Assembly (NCBI GenBank): GCA_937138955.1
Contig: CAKZPJ010000304.1
Location: forward strand, 1-9,082
Source: an uncultured Flammeovirgaceae bacterium
Lineage (GTDB): Bacteria; Bacteroidota; Bacteroidia; Cytophagales; Cyclobacteriaceae
Direction: 5' to 3'
Length of the DNA stretch: 9,082 nucleotides
A program made the position numbers and the translations under genes. Every line of letters begins with the position of its first letter. Positions within the stretch are counted from its first letter, which is position 1. Below, piece by piece: positions 1-6,093 of this stretch. The notes beneath the pieces were generated by a model, which was not told the origin of the DNA, made no database searches, and saw nothing but the letters and a program-made list of their open reading frames with translations.

Positions 1-73
1 ATATGATATATGCTACACGCTTCTTACTCATCACTTTTAACGAAATTGCTATTTATCAATACTCTGGACAGAA

Positions 74-427
74 TTAAGTAGCCATTTTCCCCATGCGTAA
101 TAGTTTGGGGTAGTTCGGATGCATTTTTATCGACTCAGCGTTTAGGTCTAAGTTTGAAATAATGGCTTGCAGCCACTGAGCGTTGAAGTAGTCGGTTTTG
201 ATATCTTGTAAGGAAAAGGCGGTTTTGCCCAGCCAGTGGTTTTCCAACAGGTACAGGTATAGGTTCAGCGTCATCATGATAGCCTGAAAGGGGTGTACGG
301 CAATTTTCCGTAGGGTTAGTTTAATCAACCCTAATACCTCCTTCCAAGCCCCACTTTTATTTGCCACTCTTAAATTGGCAACTTGTTGTGCACCTCTGAT
401 CGTCCAGCGTTGTCCGGATAATTTCAT
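74..427 (-). pseudogene. Probable C-terminal remnant of a transposase (ISKra4-like)
   Basis: This 117-residue reading frame starts with a block, residues 1-38, that reads like the C-terminal segment of ISKra4-type transposases: S-G-Q-R-W-T, then R-G-A-Q, then N-L-R and a W about 15 residues later (family pattern roughly SGMRWS..GA.A...LR......G.W). The resemblance is from memory, not a search. The open frame continues upstream without a stop to the TGA at 461-463 (minus strand), so the ATG at 427 is an internal methionine rather than a proven start. The catalytic DDE core expected upstream is absent: only about 12 more codons are open. Residues 40-117 resemble nothing I know and may be read-through into unrelated DNA or a subfamily-specific tail. 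I therefore infer a truncated, inactive transposase end. The alternative is a short hypothetical protein. Confidence 0.45.
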
Positions 428-933
428 TCTACATTGAATAAGTTTTTTAAAACAAGTTAATCAAACTTCTCTAATAACGGGTTTTTGTCGTACACCCTTT
501 TACAGTGTACTAAGTAAGCAAACAGCAGAGGATTTAATTCGCCAATGGATCTTTCCCAGGGAACCGTATTTTTTCTCTCTGTTGGGGTTGCTGCTGTTAT
601 AAAGTTATTCATATTCACGAAAAGCTTGTATCTCTCGTCAATCCTTATGGATATGGATAGCCTTTCAGGTTACCGCTTTGACTCAACAAAACCATTGCGT
701 GATGGTGCTATATGCGTTTTTCCTATTGAAAAAAATCAGTCGGAAGACAGGGGACAATCATTTTGCGCTTAAACATAAGCTACATAGAGCTGCCCTTATA
801 TCGGATTGGAAAGAAGTAGGCAAGTACAAACGTTTCTCAGAAAATGATTATGTCGTATGCAATACTCCTATCACTTTTCAAGTGGCTGCGTAAGTTGAGT
901 TAGGGAATTTATTTCAAGTGTAGCTACTATTCG
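428..933. other. Gene-poor region with two short overlapping frames, possibly a decayed gene
   Basis: No convincing intact gene lies between the transposase remnant and the GNAT gene. Two plus-strand frames overlap here. The first, 545-772 (75 residues, ATG), has a hydrophobic stretch near residues 8-31. The second, 678-893 (71 residues), would need a TTG start. Near 765 the first frame stops just as the second carries on with plausible protein-like composition (W, Y and charged residues), so a single frameshift around 760-770 would join them into one frame of about 115 residues. I recognise neither half. No recognisable promoter precedes them. They could be a frameshifted small gene left beside the mobile-element remnant, or chance open frames. 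Confidence 0.2.
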
Positions 934-1404
934 TTACAGAGCTTTTTTCATTTGGTAGTTGATCAGCTCTACTCCTTTTATCTGCTTTCGGTTTTCTTTT
1001 ACCAAGTCAAATCCTTGTCGGGCAAAGAAACCTCGGGCGGTTTTACTGGCATCAGTAGTAATTTGGCGATGTCCGGCGTGGGCAGCTTCTTTTTCTAACG
1101 CTTGGTACAGTAGATTGGCAATACCTTTTCGCTGATGATCTTTATGAACGTAGAGAAAGTCTAAGTACGCTCGTTCTAATGAGCCAAACCCAACAATAGT
1201 TACTCTTGATACGGCTACTAAAAAGTACTGGTCGCTAATTGCTCGTTGCCACCGCAACTCATTATGTACGGAAGCAGCCCAAACTGCTATCTGTTCTGAG
1301 TCATAATTCTGCCGACCAATCTGTTTGACAGATCCAGCAAACAGGTCTAGTATCTCGGAAAGGTCATCTGCGGTAGCCCGTCGTATTTTTATCTCATCCG
1401 GCAT
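934..1404 (-). CDS. GNAT family N-acetyltransferase
   Basis: A 156-residue protein of normal length for a single-domain GNAT enzyme, which transfers an acetyl group from acetyl-CoA to an amine. Visible features in order: the N-terminal I-R-R-A-T-A-D-D-L start of the fold (residues 7-15); the beta4 strand L-D-F-L-Y-V (81-86); the acetyl-CoA pyrophosphate loop of motif A, H-Q-R-K-G-I-A (90-96), followed by the helix L-L-Y-Q-A-L; and the motif B region T-D-A-S-K-T-A-R-G-F-F-A-R-Q-G-F (117-132). The overall pattern resembles the YafP-like subgroup, but the substrate cannot be read. Its ATG overlaps the stop of the upstream ATP-grasp gene by one base (TAATG), so the two are almost certainly co-transcribed and translationally coupled. 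It is the last gene of that unit. It is likely cytosolic, as it has no signal or membrane segment. Confidence 0.9.
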   Translation of the reverse strand: MPDEIKIRRATADDLSEILDLFAGSVKQIGRQNYDSEQIAVWAASVHNELRWQRAISDQYFLVAVSRVTIVGFGSLERAYLDFLYVHKDHQRKGIANLLYQALEKEAAHAGHRQITTDASKTARGFFARQGFDLVKENRKQIKGVELINYQMKKAL

Positions 1405-2483
1405 TACTCCATAATAGCTAAACTAGCATTATTAAGCCGTCCGTTGTAGATTTTCCGGTAGTACACTTTCTTTTCAATGGCTTTGATGACGGTAGAGAAG
1501 AATTCAGTCTCCTGCTGAACTCCGGCTGACATCATACCACCAGGACTAAATACGTTAATTTCCATCAGCTTGTCGCCAACAATATCTAGTCCAATCATAA
1601 ACAACCCATCTTCAATGACTTTTGGACGCAGTGCCTCTGCCAACCGAAGCATTTCGTCAGTTACGTCTACCTGCGTAGGTCGACCGCCTACGTGCATATT
1701 GCTACGGAAATCATCGCTTTCATTCACTCGCTGAAAACAAGCAATTTTCCCATCGTTCTCTAGCGGTCGGCCGTTTACAATGAACATGCGAGTATCTCCG
1801 CCAGCAGCGGCTGGCAAATATTCTTGAGCGATCACAAATCCACTCCGGCCAATGGTTTCTACAATCTGACCAAGGTTATCAGCATCGGGACCTTTTACCA
1901 TGAACACATCTTTTCCACCGGAGCCTTGCAGTGGTTTAAGTACAATTTGCTGGTTACAGTCATCGTAAAAACGACGAATATCATCCAGGTGCCGACTGAT
2001 GACGGTGCGAGGACGCACCAGTTCAGGAAAGTGCTGGAAATACATCTTGTTAAGAGCATTATGCAAAGCATCCGGGTCGTTGAGTACGATTACCCCGTTG
2101 CGAGCTGCGATTTTCCCAAAAACTACTCCGGCACTCTGGGCCCAGGGACGATTTTCCCGATCCTTAGAAGGGTCATTGCGGATAAACAACACATCTAGTG
2201 TTTCGGAAGTAATCGCCGTACGCTTCACTTTGGGTTCGCTCGTATCTACAATATCGTGCCCGTCTGCTTCCTGCATTTCTTGCAACATTAACTCCGGGGA
2301 TTCTACGCCTTCTTCTACCCGGAAGGCCATTCCGCCCATATGTCCATTAGGTAGATAGGATAATTCACCGACTCCAGTTAAGTAGGCTTCGTGTCCCATT
2401 TTCATAGCTTGATAAGCCAGATGAACCGTAGTGTAAGAAGGATATTCGGTGAGTATCTCGTTAGTAATAAAGGCAATTTTCAT
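1404..2483 (-). CDS. GshB-like ATP-grasp ligase (glutathione synthetase family)
   Basis: A 359-residue cytosolic ATP-grasp enzyme of the family that joins a carboxylate to an amine through an acyl phosphate. It aligns by eye with prokaryotic glutathione synthetase: the N-terminal substrate domain with I-R-N-D-P (101-105; GshB has a comparable R-K-D-P), the ATP-grasp start V-L-K-P-L with the glycine-rich loop G-S-G-G (181-190), A-Q-E-Y-L-P (219-224), the segment D-D-F-R-S-N-M-H-V-G-G (257-267), and the Mg-binding block G-L-D-I-V-G-D with E-I-N (298-310). It is about 40 residues longer than E. coli GshB (316), and the loop after E-I-N (V-F-S-P-G-G) differs from the S-P-T of true GshB. No gshA partner is in view, so glutathione synthesis is only one possibility; a different peptide or conjugate is equally plausible. 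It sits downstream of the DUF1704 gene, has its own promoter, and is coupled to the GNAT gene. Confidence 0.85.
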   Translation of the reverse strand: MKIAFITNEILTEYPSYTTVHLAYQAMKMGHEAYLTGVGELSYLPNGHMGGMAFRVEEGVESPELMLQEMQEADGHDIVDTSEPKVKRTAITSETLDVLFIRNDPSKDRENRPWAQSAGVVFGKIAARNGVIVLNDPDALHNALNKMYFQHFPELVRPRTVISRHLDDIRRFYDDCNQQIVLKPLQGSGGKDVFMVKGPDADNLGQIVETIGRSGFVIAQEYLPAAAGGDTRMFIVNGRPLENDGKIACFQRVNESDDFRSNMHVGGRPTQVDVTDEMLRLAEALRPKVIEDGLFMIGLDIVGDKLMEINVFSPGGMMSAGVQQETEFFSTVIKAIEKKVYYRKIYNGRLNNASLAIME

Positions 2484-2580
2484 ATTGGCTAGGTAGTTTA
2501 AAATAGTGTTATTGTGTTTGGGTGTTTTAATTTATAATGAGTTCTGAGTTTAGTCTTATACTTGTATTTAGTGTCCGTCA

Positions 2581-2611
2581 CAAAATTAATAACCCAGAAC
2601 TATCGCACAAA
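2581..2611 (-). promoter_or_regulatory. Bacteroidota-type promoter for the ATP-grasp/GNAT operon
   Basis: Read on the minus strand, TTTG (2611-2608) is followed by exactly 19 bases and then TAATTTTG (2588-2581). This matches the known Bacteroidota housekeeping promoter (-33 TTTG and -7 TAnnTTTG, about 19-21 bases apart) at every specified position. Transcription would begin near 2574, giving a leader of about 90 bases before the ATG at 2483. The promoter begins about 20 bases past the stop codon of the upstream DUF1704 gene, so the ligase and GNAT genes can be expressed independently of it. Confidence 0.6.
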
Positions 2612-2631
2612 AACACTGTAACACTTATTTA

Positions 2632-4452
2632 TCAGTTAGCTATTTTTCCAACAATATCTTCAATGCCTTTAGTATTTCTAAATTCTTTTAATCGACTTTG
2701 AGCTATTTCATCGAACCAGTAACGGGGTTTGATTGTCGGAGAATGCAGTATACCCCGCTCGCGCAAAGCTTGAACTATATCAATATGCTTCACCGCAATT
2801 TTTCCCATTAGCAAAGTCTCTAAACTACTCTCCTGCTGTAAATGTTGCCACATCCGAATGAAACCCCGCAAATAAATGAGGTCTTTAGTAAATCCACCCG
2901 ACTGATAAATACGAGCTACGGTATCAAAAGCAATATGAGGGTCAAACTCATGCTGCTCCGTTAACAAGGCGAAAGTATCGGCAAAAGGGGTATGATTCAT
3001 GCACTCGTAGGCAACCACCACGCGGGCCGCTAGTAAGCGCATCCTCAGCGGATCTAAGCCCCCGGTTAGGTACTCCGCCAGCACCGCCAACCCTTCCTGA
3101 AGCTCATCGTAATCAGCCAACCCCAGCCGGAGCAGTTGCATAGGCTGCTGGGCTCCATTATAGTAGGTAAGCACGTGGGTGCCAACTTCGTGCTGCACTA
3201 GGGCTTCTACCCGGCTTTCGCGAAGCTGAACATTTTCCGGTATGTACAACTCACCCCGCGAAACCATCAGTCCCGGCATATTATTCCCAATGTGAATTTG
3301 GCTACGGAACTGTGGGTCTTGCTGTCGGAAATAAGCAAATTCTTCTTCGGCTCGGTGGGCAAACTGTTGGGCGGAATAAGCGCCTGACTGGGTTTTCTGA
3401 GTAGGCATCTTTTCTAGTAAAAGATTTGCTAAAGCCAGTAGCTCTTCATCAATGGTTTTATACAGGCGAATGCTGCTGTAGAGAAAATCTTCGCTTCCTC
3501 GCTCATTCAGCATATCTAATTGAATATCTAGCTCCTTTCGCTTGTCACGTAACAAGAAAGCCAGTGCCGGATCGTGCACCGCGTCAAGATCAACGCTATA
3601 CAAAGCATGTTTACGCTCTTCGGGGTCAATGGGTAGAATAGGATAATAAAACGTAGGAGCTTCCCGGTAATTTTCAGCCTGAAACTCCTGCCAGGCTGAA
3701 TCTAGATTGATGGCGGAAACCAGCATCAGAAAGCGGAACGATAGCTCAATTTCGTACAGTTGGCGATCAGCTTGCCAGAAAGTATCATCTGCGGTGGTAC
3801 GACCCAGCGTCCGTGGATGAGTGATCTTATAGTTGGTTTGCACCCGTAAGAATGTATACAACGCCTGTCGCAGAGCTTTAGAAAAATGATCACGAAAATT
3901 ACGCAGCAGCACCGGGTAAGATTCTCCCTGCTCGGGATGGGCAAACATGCGGGGAAGCACTATCTGAATCCAGACACTACCGCTTTGTTCAAGCAGCTCA
4001 ACCGTGGCTGGTTTTAGCCGTTCCTGGTTCTTAGTAACCGTAAGAGAGTTCTTTAAGGCTTTAAGCGGTTCTAATTCTTCGGCTAATGTATCTACGGTAG
4101 AGGTACTCTTTTCTTCGTAGTAGGAAATCTGAATATCAGAACGAGTAGAAGCATCGAATTGAATATCGAGCAATAGAAATGAGCCGTACTGGCTGGCTCG
4201 GGCTTCTATGAGCTTATCAATGTAGGGCTGTACCGGGATTAGGGCATCCGGCGTATCAGGCACAATCAGGTAAGAAGACTCTCCTCGAACTAAGTTGCTC
4301 AGTTCTAAACGAGCTTCCGGCTGATGAAACACAATGAGTAAGGGAAGCGGCAAATCTAACTGAATGAAGTATCCTTCCTTAAGTTCTTGCTGAATAGGTT
4401 CGTGGTTGGTGATTTTCTTTAATATCTCTGAGTTATTACGGTCTTTTTGCAT
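2632..4452 (-). CDS. DUF1704 / QEGLA-motif metallopeptidase-like protein with N-terminal extension
   Basis: A 606-residue protein of the DUF1704 family (named in databases flavohemoglobin expression-modulating QEGLA motif protein). The DUF1704 part starts near residue 225 (D-R-Q-L-Y-E-I) and runs through Y-Y-P-I-L-P-I-D-P (269-277) to the signature H-E-V-G-T-H (421-426) and L-Q-E-G-L-A (451-456). H421, E422 and H426 form an HExxxH zinc site, and E453 is the probable third ligand. Eukaryotic members of the family (MATCAP) are zinc tyrosine carboxypeptidases that use HExxxH; the bacterial substrate is unknown to me. The N-terminal ~225 residues are additional to the core and not recognised, though with a regular alpha/beta look. 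No signal peptide is visible, so it is probably cytosolic. The ATG at 4452 has no Shine-Dalgarno. It lies upstream of the ATP-grasp and GNAT genes on the same strand, with a gap of 148 bases that contains a new promoter. Activity as a peptidase is inferred from the intact motif. Confidence 0.85.
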   Translation of the reverse strand: MQKDRNNSEILKKITNHEPIQQELKEGYFIQLDLPLPLLIVFHQPEARLELSNLVRGESSYLIVPDTPDALIPVQPYIDKLIEARASQYGSFLLLDIQFDASTRSDIQISYYEEKSTSTVDTLAEELEPLKALKNSLTVTKNQERLKPATVELLEQSGSVWIQIVLPRMFAHPEQGESYPVLLRNFRDHFSKALRQALYTFLRVQTNYKITHPRTLGRTTADDTFWQADRQLYEIELSFRFLMLVSAINLDSAWQEFQAENYREAPTFYYPILPIDPEERKHALYSVDLDAVHDPALAFLLRDKRKELDIQLDMLNERGSEDFLYSSIRLYKTIDEELLALANLLLEKMPTQKTQSGAYSAQQFAHRAEEEFAYFRQQDPQFRSQIHIGNNMPGLMVSRGELYIPENVQLRESRVEALVQHEVGTHVLTYYNGAQQPMQLLRLGLADYDELQEGLAVLAEYLTGGLDPLRMRLLAARVVVAYECMNHTPFADTFALLTEQHEFDPHIAFDTVARIYQSGGFTKDLIYLRGFIRMWQHLQQESSLETLLMGKIAVKHIDIVQALRERGILHSPTIKPRYWFDEIAQSRLKEFRNTKGIEDIVGKIAN

Positions 4453-4477
4453 ACAGATACTAACCCACGTGCTGAAA

Positions 4478-4523
4478 GGAAGTTCCGCTACGGTTCAGAA
4501 CTTTTACTGTCCTGAGAAGTTCT
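4478..4523. promoter_or_regulatory. Cluster of GAAnTTC-like palindromes upstream of the DUF1704 gene
   Basis: Three 9-base palindromic boxes lie 26-71 bases before the DUF1704 start: GGAAGTTCC (4478-4486), GTTCAGAAC (4493-4501) and AGAAGTTCT (4515-4523). The last two also form a 7-base inverted repeat, AGAACTT (4497-4503) with AAGTTCT (4517-4523), spaced by 13 bases. Such spacing could be an operator for a dimeric regulator. No consensus Bacteroidota promoter was found for this gene, which fits with regulated rather than housekeeping expression. The boxes are short, so chance remains possible. Confidence 0.3.
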
Positions 4524-4587
4524 AAAGAGAGTCATGTTACGGCTTAGAATATTGTGCTTAGTGAGTCAGGTAGTTTTAACCTTAGAA

Positions 4588-4626
4588 GCGTAATACTACG
4601 CAAGGCATCGTAGAAATTTTTTTCCA
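4588..4626 (+). promoter_or_regulatory. Two competing hairpins plus T-run before the TspO-like gene
   Basis: GCGTA (4588-4592) can pair with TACGC (4597-4601). The overlapping CTACG (4596-4600) can instead pair with CGTAG (4609-4613), which is followed at once by a run rich in T (AAATTTTTTTT). The two pairings exclude each other, as in an attenuator leader, and the T-run ends about 20 bases before the ATG at 4644. The stems are only five base pairs, so this is a weak candidate. Confidence 0.2.
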
Positions 4627-4643
4627 ATCTTAAAGAAGAAGAT

Positions 4644-5420
4644 ATGAATACGCTATCATCTATACCAGCTATCCGATGGGTAGCCCTCGGATTGTTTGTA
4701 CTTACCTTACTAATGAATTATCTCTCTCAGGGAGTTTTGTTTGAAGGCCAGACTATTGGAGAAGTCTCGGATAAGTACAGTACGCTAATCACGCCCGCTG
4801 GATATGCTTTCGCTATTTGGGGGTTAATTTATCTGGCGTTGGGAGCTTACGTTTATTATCAGGCTTTTCGGGCAAAATCAGAGGAGAATATCTACAATCA
4901 GGCAGCATTTCCGCTGATACTAAATCTCATTGCTAACAGTGCGTGGCTCATTGCTTTCCAACTAGAATATATTGCCTTAAGTGCCGTACTGATGTTAGCC
5001 ATTCTGGTAACGCTGATTCAATTGGTCATTCTCTGTACGAATGATCGTAGCCTGCCCAACCAGCAGCGAAGATTGATGCGGGTACCTTTCAGTATCTATT
5101 TAGGTTGGATTTCAGTAGCCACTATTGTAAACTTTAGTGTATTGATTAAGTACGCTGAGTGGAATGCCTTGGGGCTAAGCGAACCCGTTTGGGTAGTTAT
5201 TATGACTTCGGTAGGCGCGGCTTTGGCAATACTGGTCTTATTCGCCACCCAAAACTTGGTATACCCGCTGGTATTTGTTTGGGCTTACGTAGCTATTGCC
5301 GTAGCTCAATCAGATAATCAGTTAATTTTTATCGCAGCTTTGGGCTGGGCCGTTGTTATTTTCGTTTTTGATCTAGCACACTTTATTCGCTGGCGAAAAT
5401 TAGCGAAAGTAGTAGCTTAG
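4644..5420 (+). CDS. TspO/MBR-related (tryptophan-rich sensory protein) membrane protein
   Basis: A 258-residue integral membrane protein with about eight hydrophobic segments (near residues 11-30, 50-72, 89-108, 110-131, 147-168, 180-201, 204-221 and 226-246). The block I-T-P-A-G-Y-A-F-A-I-W-G-L-I-Y (49-63) and the segment N-S-A-W-L-I-A-F (98-105) are characteristic of the larger (~250-residue) proteins related to the TspO/MBR family, which are common in Bacteroidota and cyanobacteria; tryptophans sit in or beside most helices. Classical TspO has five helices and about 160 residues and binds porphyrins and sterols; whether this longer form does so is unknown. The ATG follows a purine-rich AAAGAAGAAG but has no true Shine-Dalgarno. 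It is transcribed divergently from the DUF1704 gene and stands alone. I chose TspO-related from remembered motif similarity; the multi-pass membrane assignment is certain. Confidence 0.7.
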   Translation: MNTLSSIPAIRWVALGLFVLTLLMNYLSQGVLFEGQTIGEVSDKYSTLITPAGYAFAIWGLIYLALGAYVYYQAFRAKSEENIYNQAAFPLILNLIANSAWLIAFQLEYIALSAVLMLAILVTLIQLVILCTNDRSLPNQQRRLMRVPFSIYLGWISVATIVNFSVLIKYAEWNALGLSEPVWVVIMTSVGAALAILVLFATQNLVYPLVFVWAYVAIAVAQSDNQLIFIAALGWAVVIFVFDLAHFIRWRKLAKVVA

Positions 5421-5449
5421 ATAAAAAACCGCCTTAAGTTTTGTTGCTT

Positions 5450-5508
5450 GAATCTACAGAATCACGACGGAGATTATCTACGCGCCAGTCTACTCCTATC
5501 GTAGATTC
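5450..5508. repeat. Nested inverted repeats in the TspO-like/lipoprotein intergenic region
   Basis: GAATCTAC (5450-5457) is a perfect 8-base inverted partner of GTAGATTC (5501-5508). A second arm, ATCTACG (5476-5482), is a 7-base inverted partner of CGTAGAT (5500-5506), with a spacer of 17 bases. Both left arms compete for the same right arm. The element lies in the 205-base gap between two plus-strand genes; no T-run follows at once, so it is not a standard terminator. A regulatory dyad is possible and chance cannot be excluded. I saw nothing else definite in 5421-5625, apart from a T-rich tract near 5537-5544. Confidence 0.25.
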
Positions 5509-5625
5509 CTTCTTGGTGATTCCAACCTTTACATGATTTTTTTTGACTTAACAGTAGGTGCATTTTATGAGATTACTAAAACTACCTATGAGTCAATTTG
5601 GGGCTGCCTTTAAAGCAATAATGAT

Positions 5626-6045
5626 ATGGTAAAATTGATGACATTTGGACTGCTTTTACTGTTAACACTCAATAGTTGCCAGGAAGAAGATGAGCAAGCT
5701 ACTAAGCCAGAGAATACTGTTTCAGTCGCAATTAGTAAAGCGGAAGCTATTTGTGGCACTGCCGAACTGGTTTGGTTGCAAGAAATTATTGAAAAGGCCG
5801 AAGAAGATAGACAAAACCAAGCTCACCAAGGAAACTTTATGGGAAGAATCTATCAGGGCAACTACCAAAATGACTACGTTATTTTTGTTCGTATGGCGAT
5901 GGGAAGTGGTGGATTGTACGGGTATTTTTATCGTTGCGACGGTAGCCAGATTGACTTTAGCGAGGACGATCCCAGTGAGGTAGAAACCTTTCTTCAGGGT
6001 GTAGAGAAAAATACCCCTATCTATACTAACCTACCTCACGACTGA
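5626..6045 (+). CDS. Small predicted lipoprotein of unknown function
   Basis: A 139-residue protein. Residues 1-17 form a short lipoprotein signal peptide (K3, then the hydrophobic run 7-15) ending in the lipobox L-N-S-C, with C18 as the predicted lipidated residue. The next residues, Q-E-E-D-E, are acidic, as in the lipoprotein export signals that send Bacteroidota lipoproteins to the cell surface, so surface exposure is plausible. The mature part has two cysteines, C43 and C104, that could form a disulfide; a W-L-Q-E-I-I-E-K-A-E-E-D helix (50-61); and an aromatic, glycine-rich strand region G-N-Y-Q-N-D-Y-V-I-F-V through G-G-L-Y-G-Y-F-Y-R-C (78-104). I recall similar short Bacteroidota hypotheticals but know no function. 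The ATG at 5626 is preferred because the nearby ATG at 5621 meets a stop after two codons. It faces the permease operon head-on. Confidence 0.8.
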   Translation: MVKLMTFGLLLLLTLNSCQEEDEQATKPENTVSVAISKAEAICGTAELVWLQEIIEKAEEDRQNQAHQGNFMGRIYQGNYQNDYVIFVRMAMGSGGLYGYFYRCDGSQIDFSEDDPSEVETFLQGVEKNTPIYTNLPHD

Positions 6046-6069
6046 GGCAGGTATTGGCTTACCACTCAG
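6029..6069. terminator. Hairpin cluster between convergent genes, possible bidirectional terminator
   Basis: ACCTACCTCA (6029-6038) pairs with TGAGGCAGGT (6043-6052) around a CGAC loop with a single A-C mismatch; the stem includes the stop codon of the lipoprotein gene. An alternative nested fold pairs CTGAG (6042-6046) with CTCAG (6065-6069) and GGTA (6050-6053) with TACC (6060-6063). The 48-base gap between two convergent genes is where a shared terminator is expected. No strong T-run follows on either strand, so the call rests on the stems and the location. Confidence 0.4.
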
Positions 6070-6093
6070 GTTATTATAGCTTATAGAATACTA

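Noticed and set aside
1824..2358. Plus-strand open frames (1824-2198 and 1999-2358) inside the ATP-grasp gene
   Set aside because: They lie antisense to a gene with clear family motifs, have no promoter or start signal, and their composition is that of an antisense shadow.
1404..2483. Calling the ATP-grasp gene gshB outright
   Set aside because: The core matches, but the substrate-end loop and length differ and no gshA is in view, so only GshB-like is supported.
3426..3944. Open frames 3426-3641 (plus) and 3726-3944 (minus) inside the DUF1704 gene
   Set aside because: Both are shadows of the strongly supported 606-residue frame; the products are cysteine- and arginine-rich with no recognisable motif.
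2632..4452. Taking the database name flavohemoglobin expression-modulating as the function
   Set aside because: Nothing in the window involves flavohemoglobin, and the intact HExxxH site points to a metallopeptidase-like role instead.
5435..5443. TAAGTTTTG as a -7 promoter element for the lipoprotein gene
   Set aside because: It has one extra base relative to TAnnTTTG and no TTTG at the right distance upstream; it also lies nearly 190 bases before the start codon.
5690..5983. Plus-strand frame 5690-5983 within the lipoprotein gene
   Set aside because: It overlaps in another frame the lipoprotein gene, which has a clear signal peptide and lipobox; it has no supporting features of its own.
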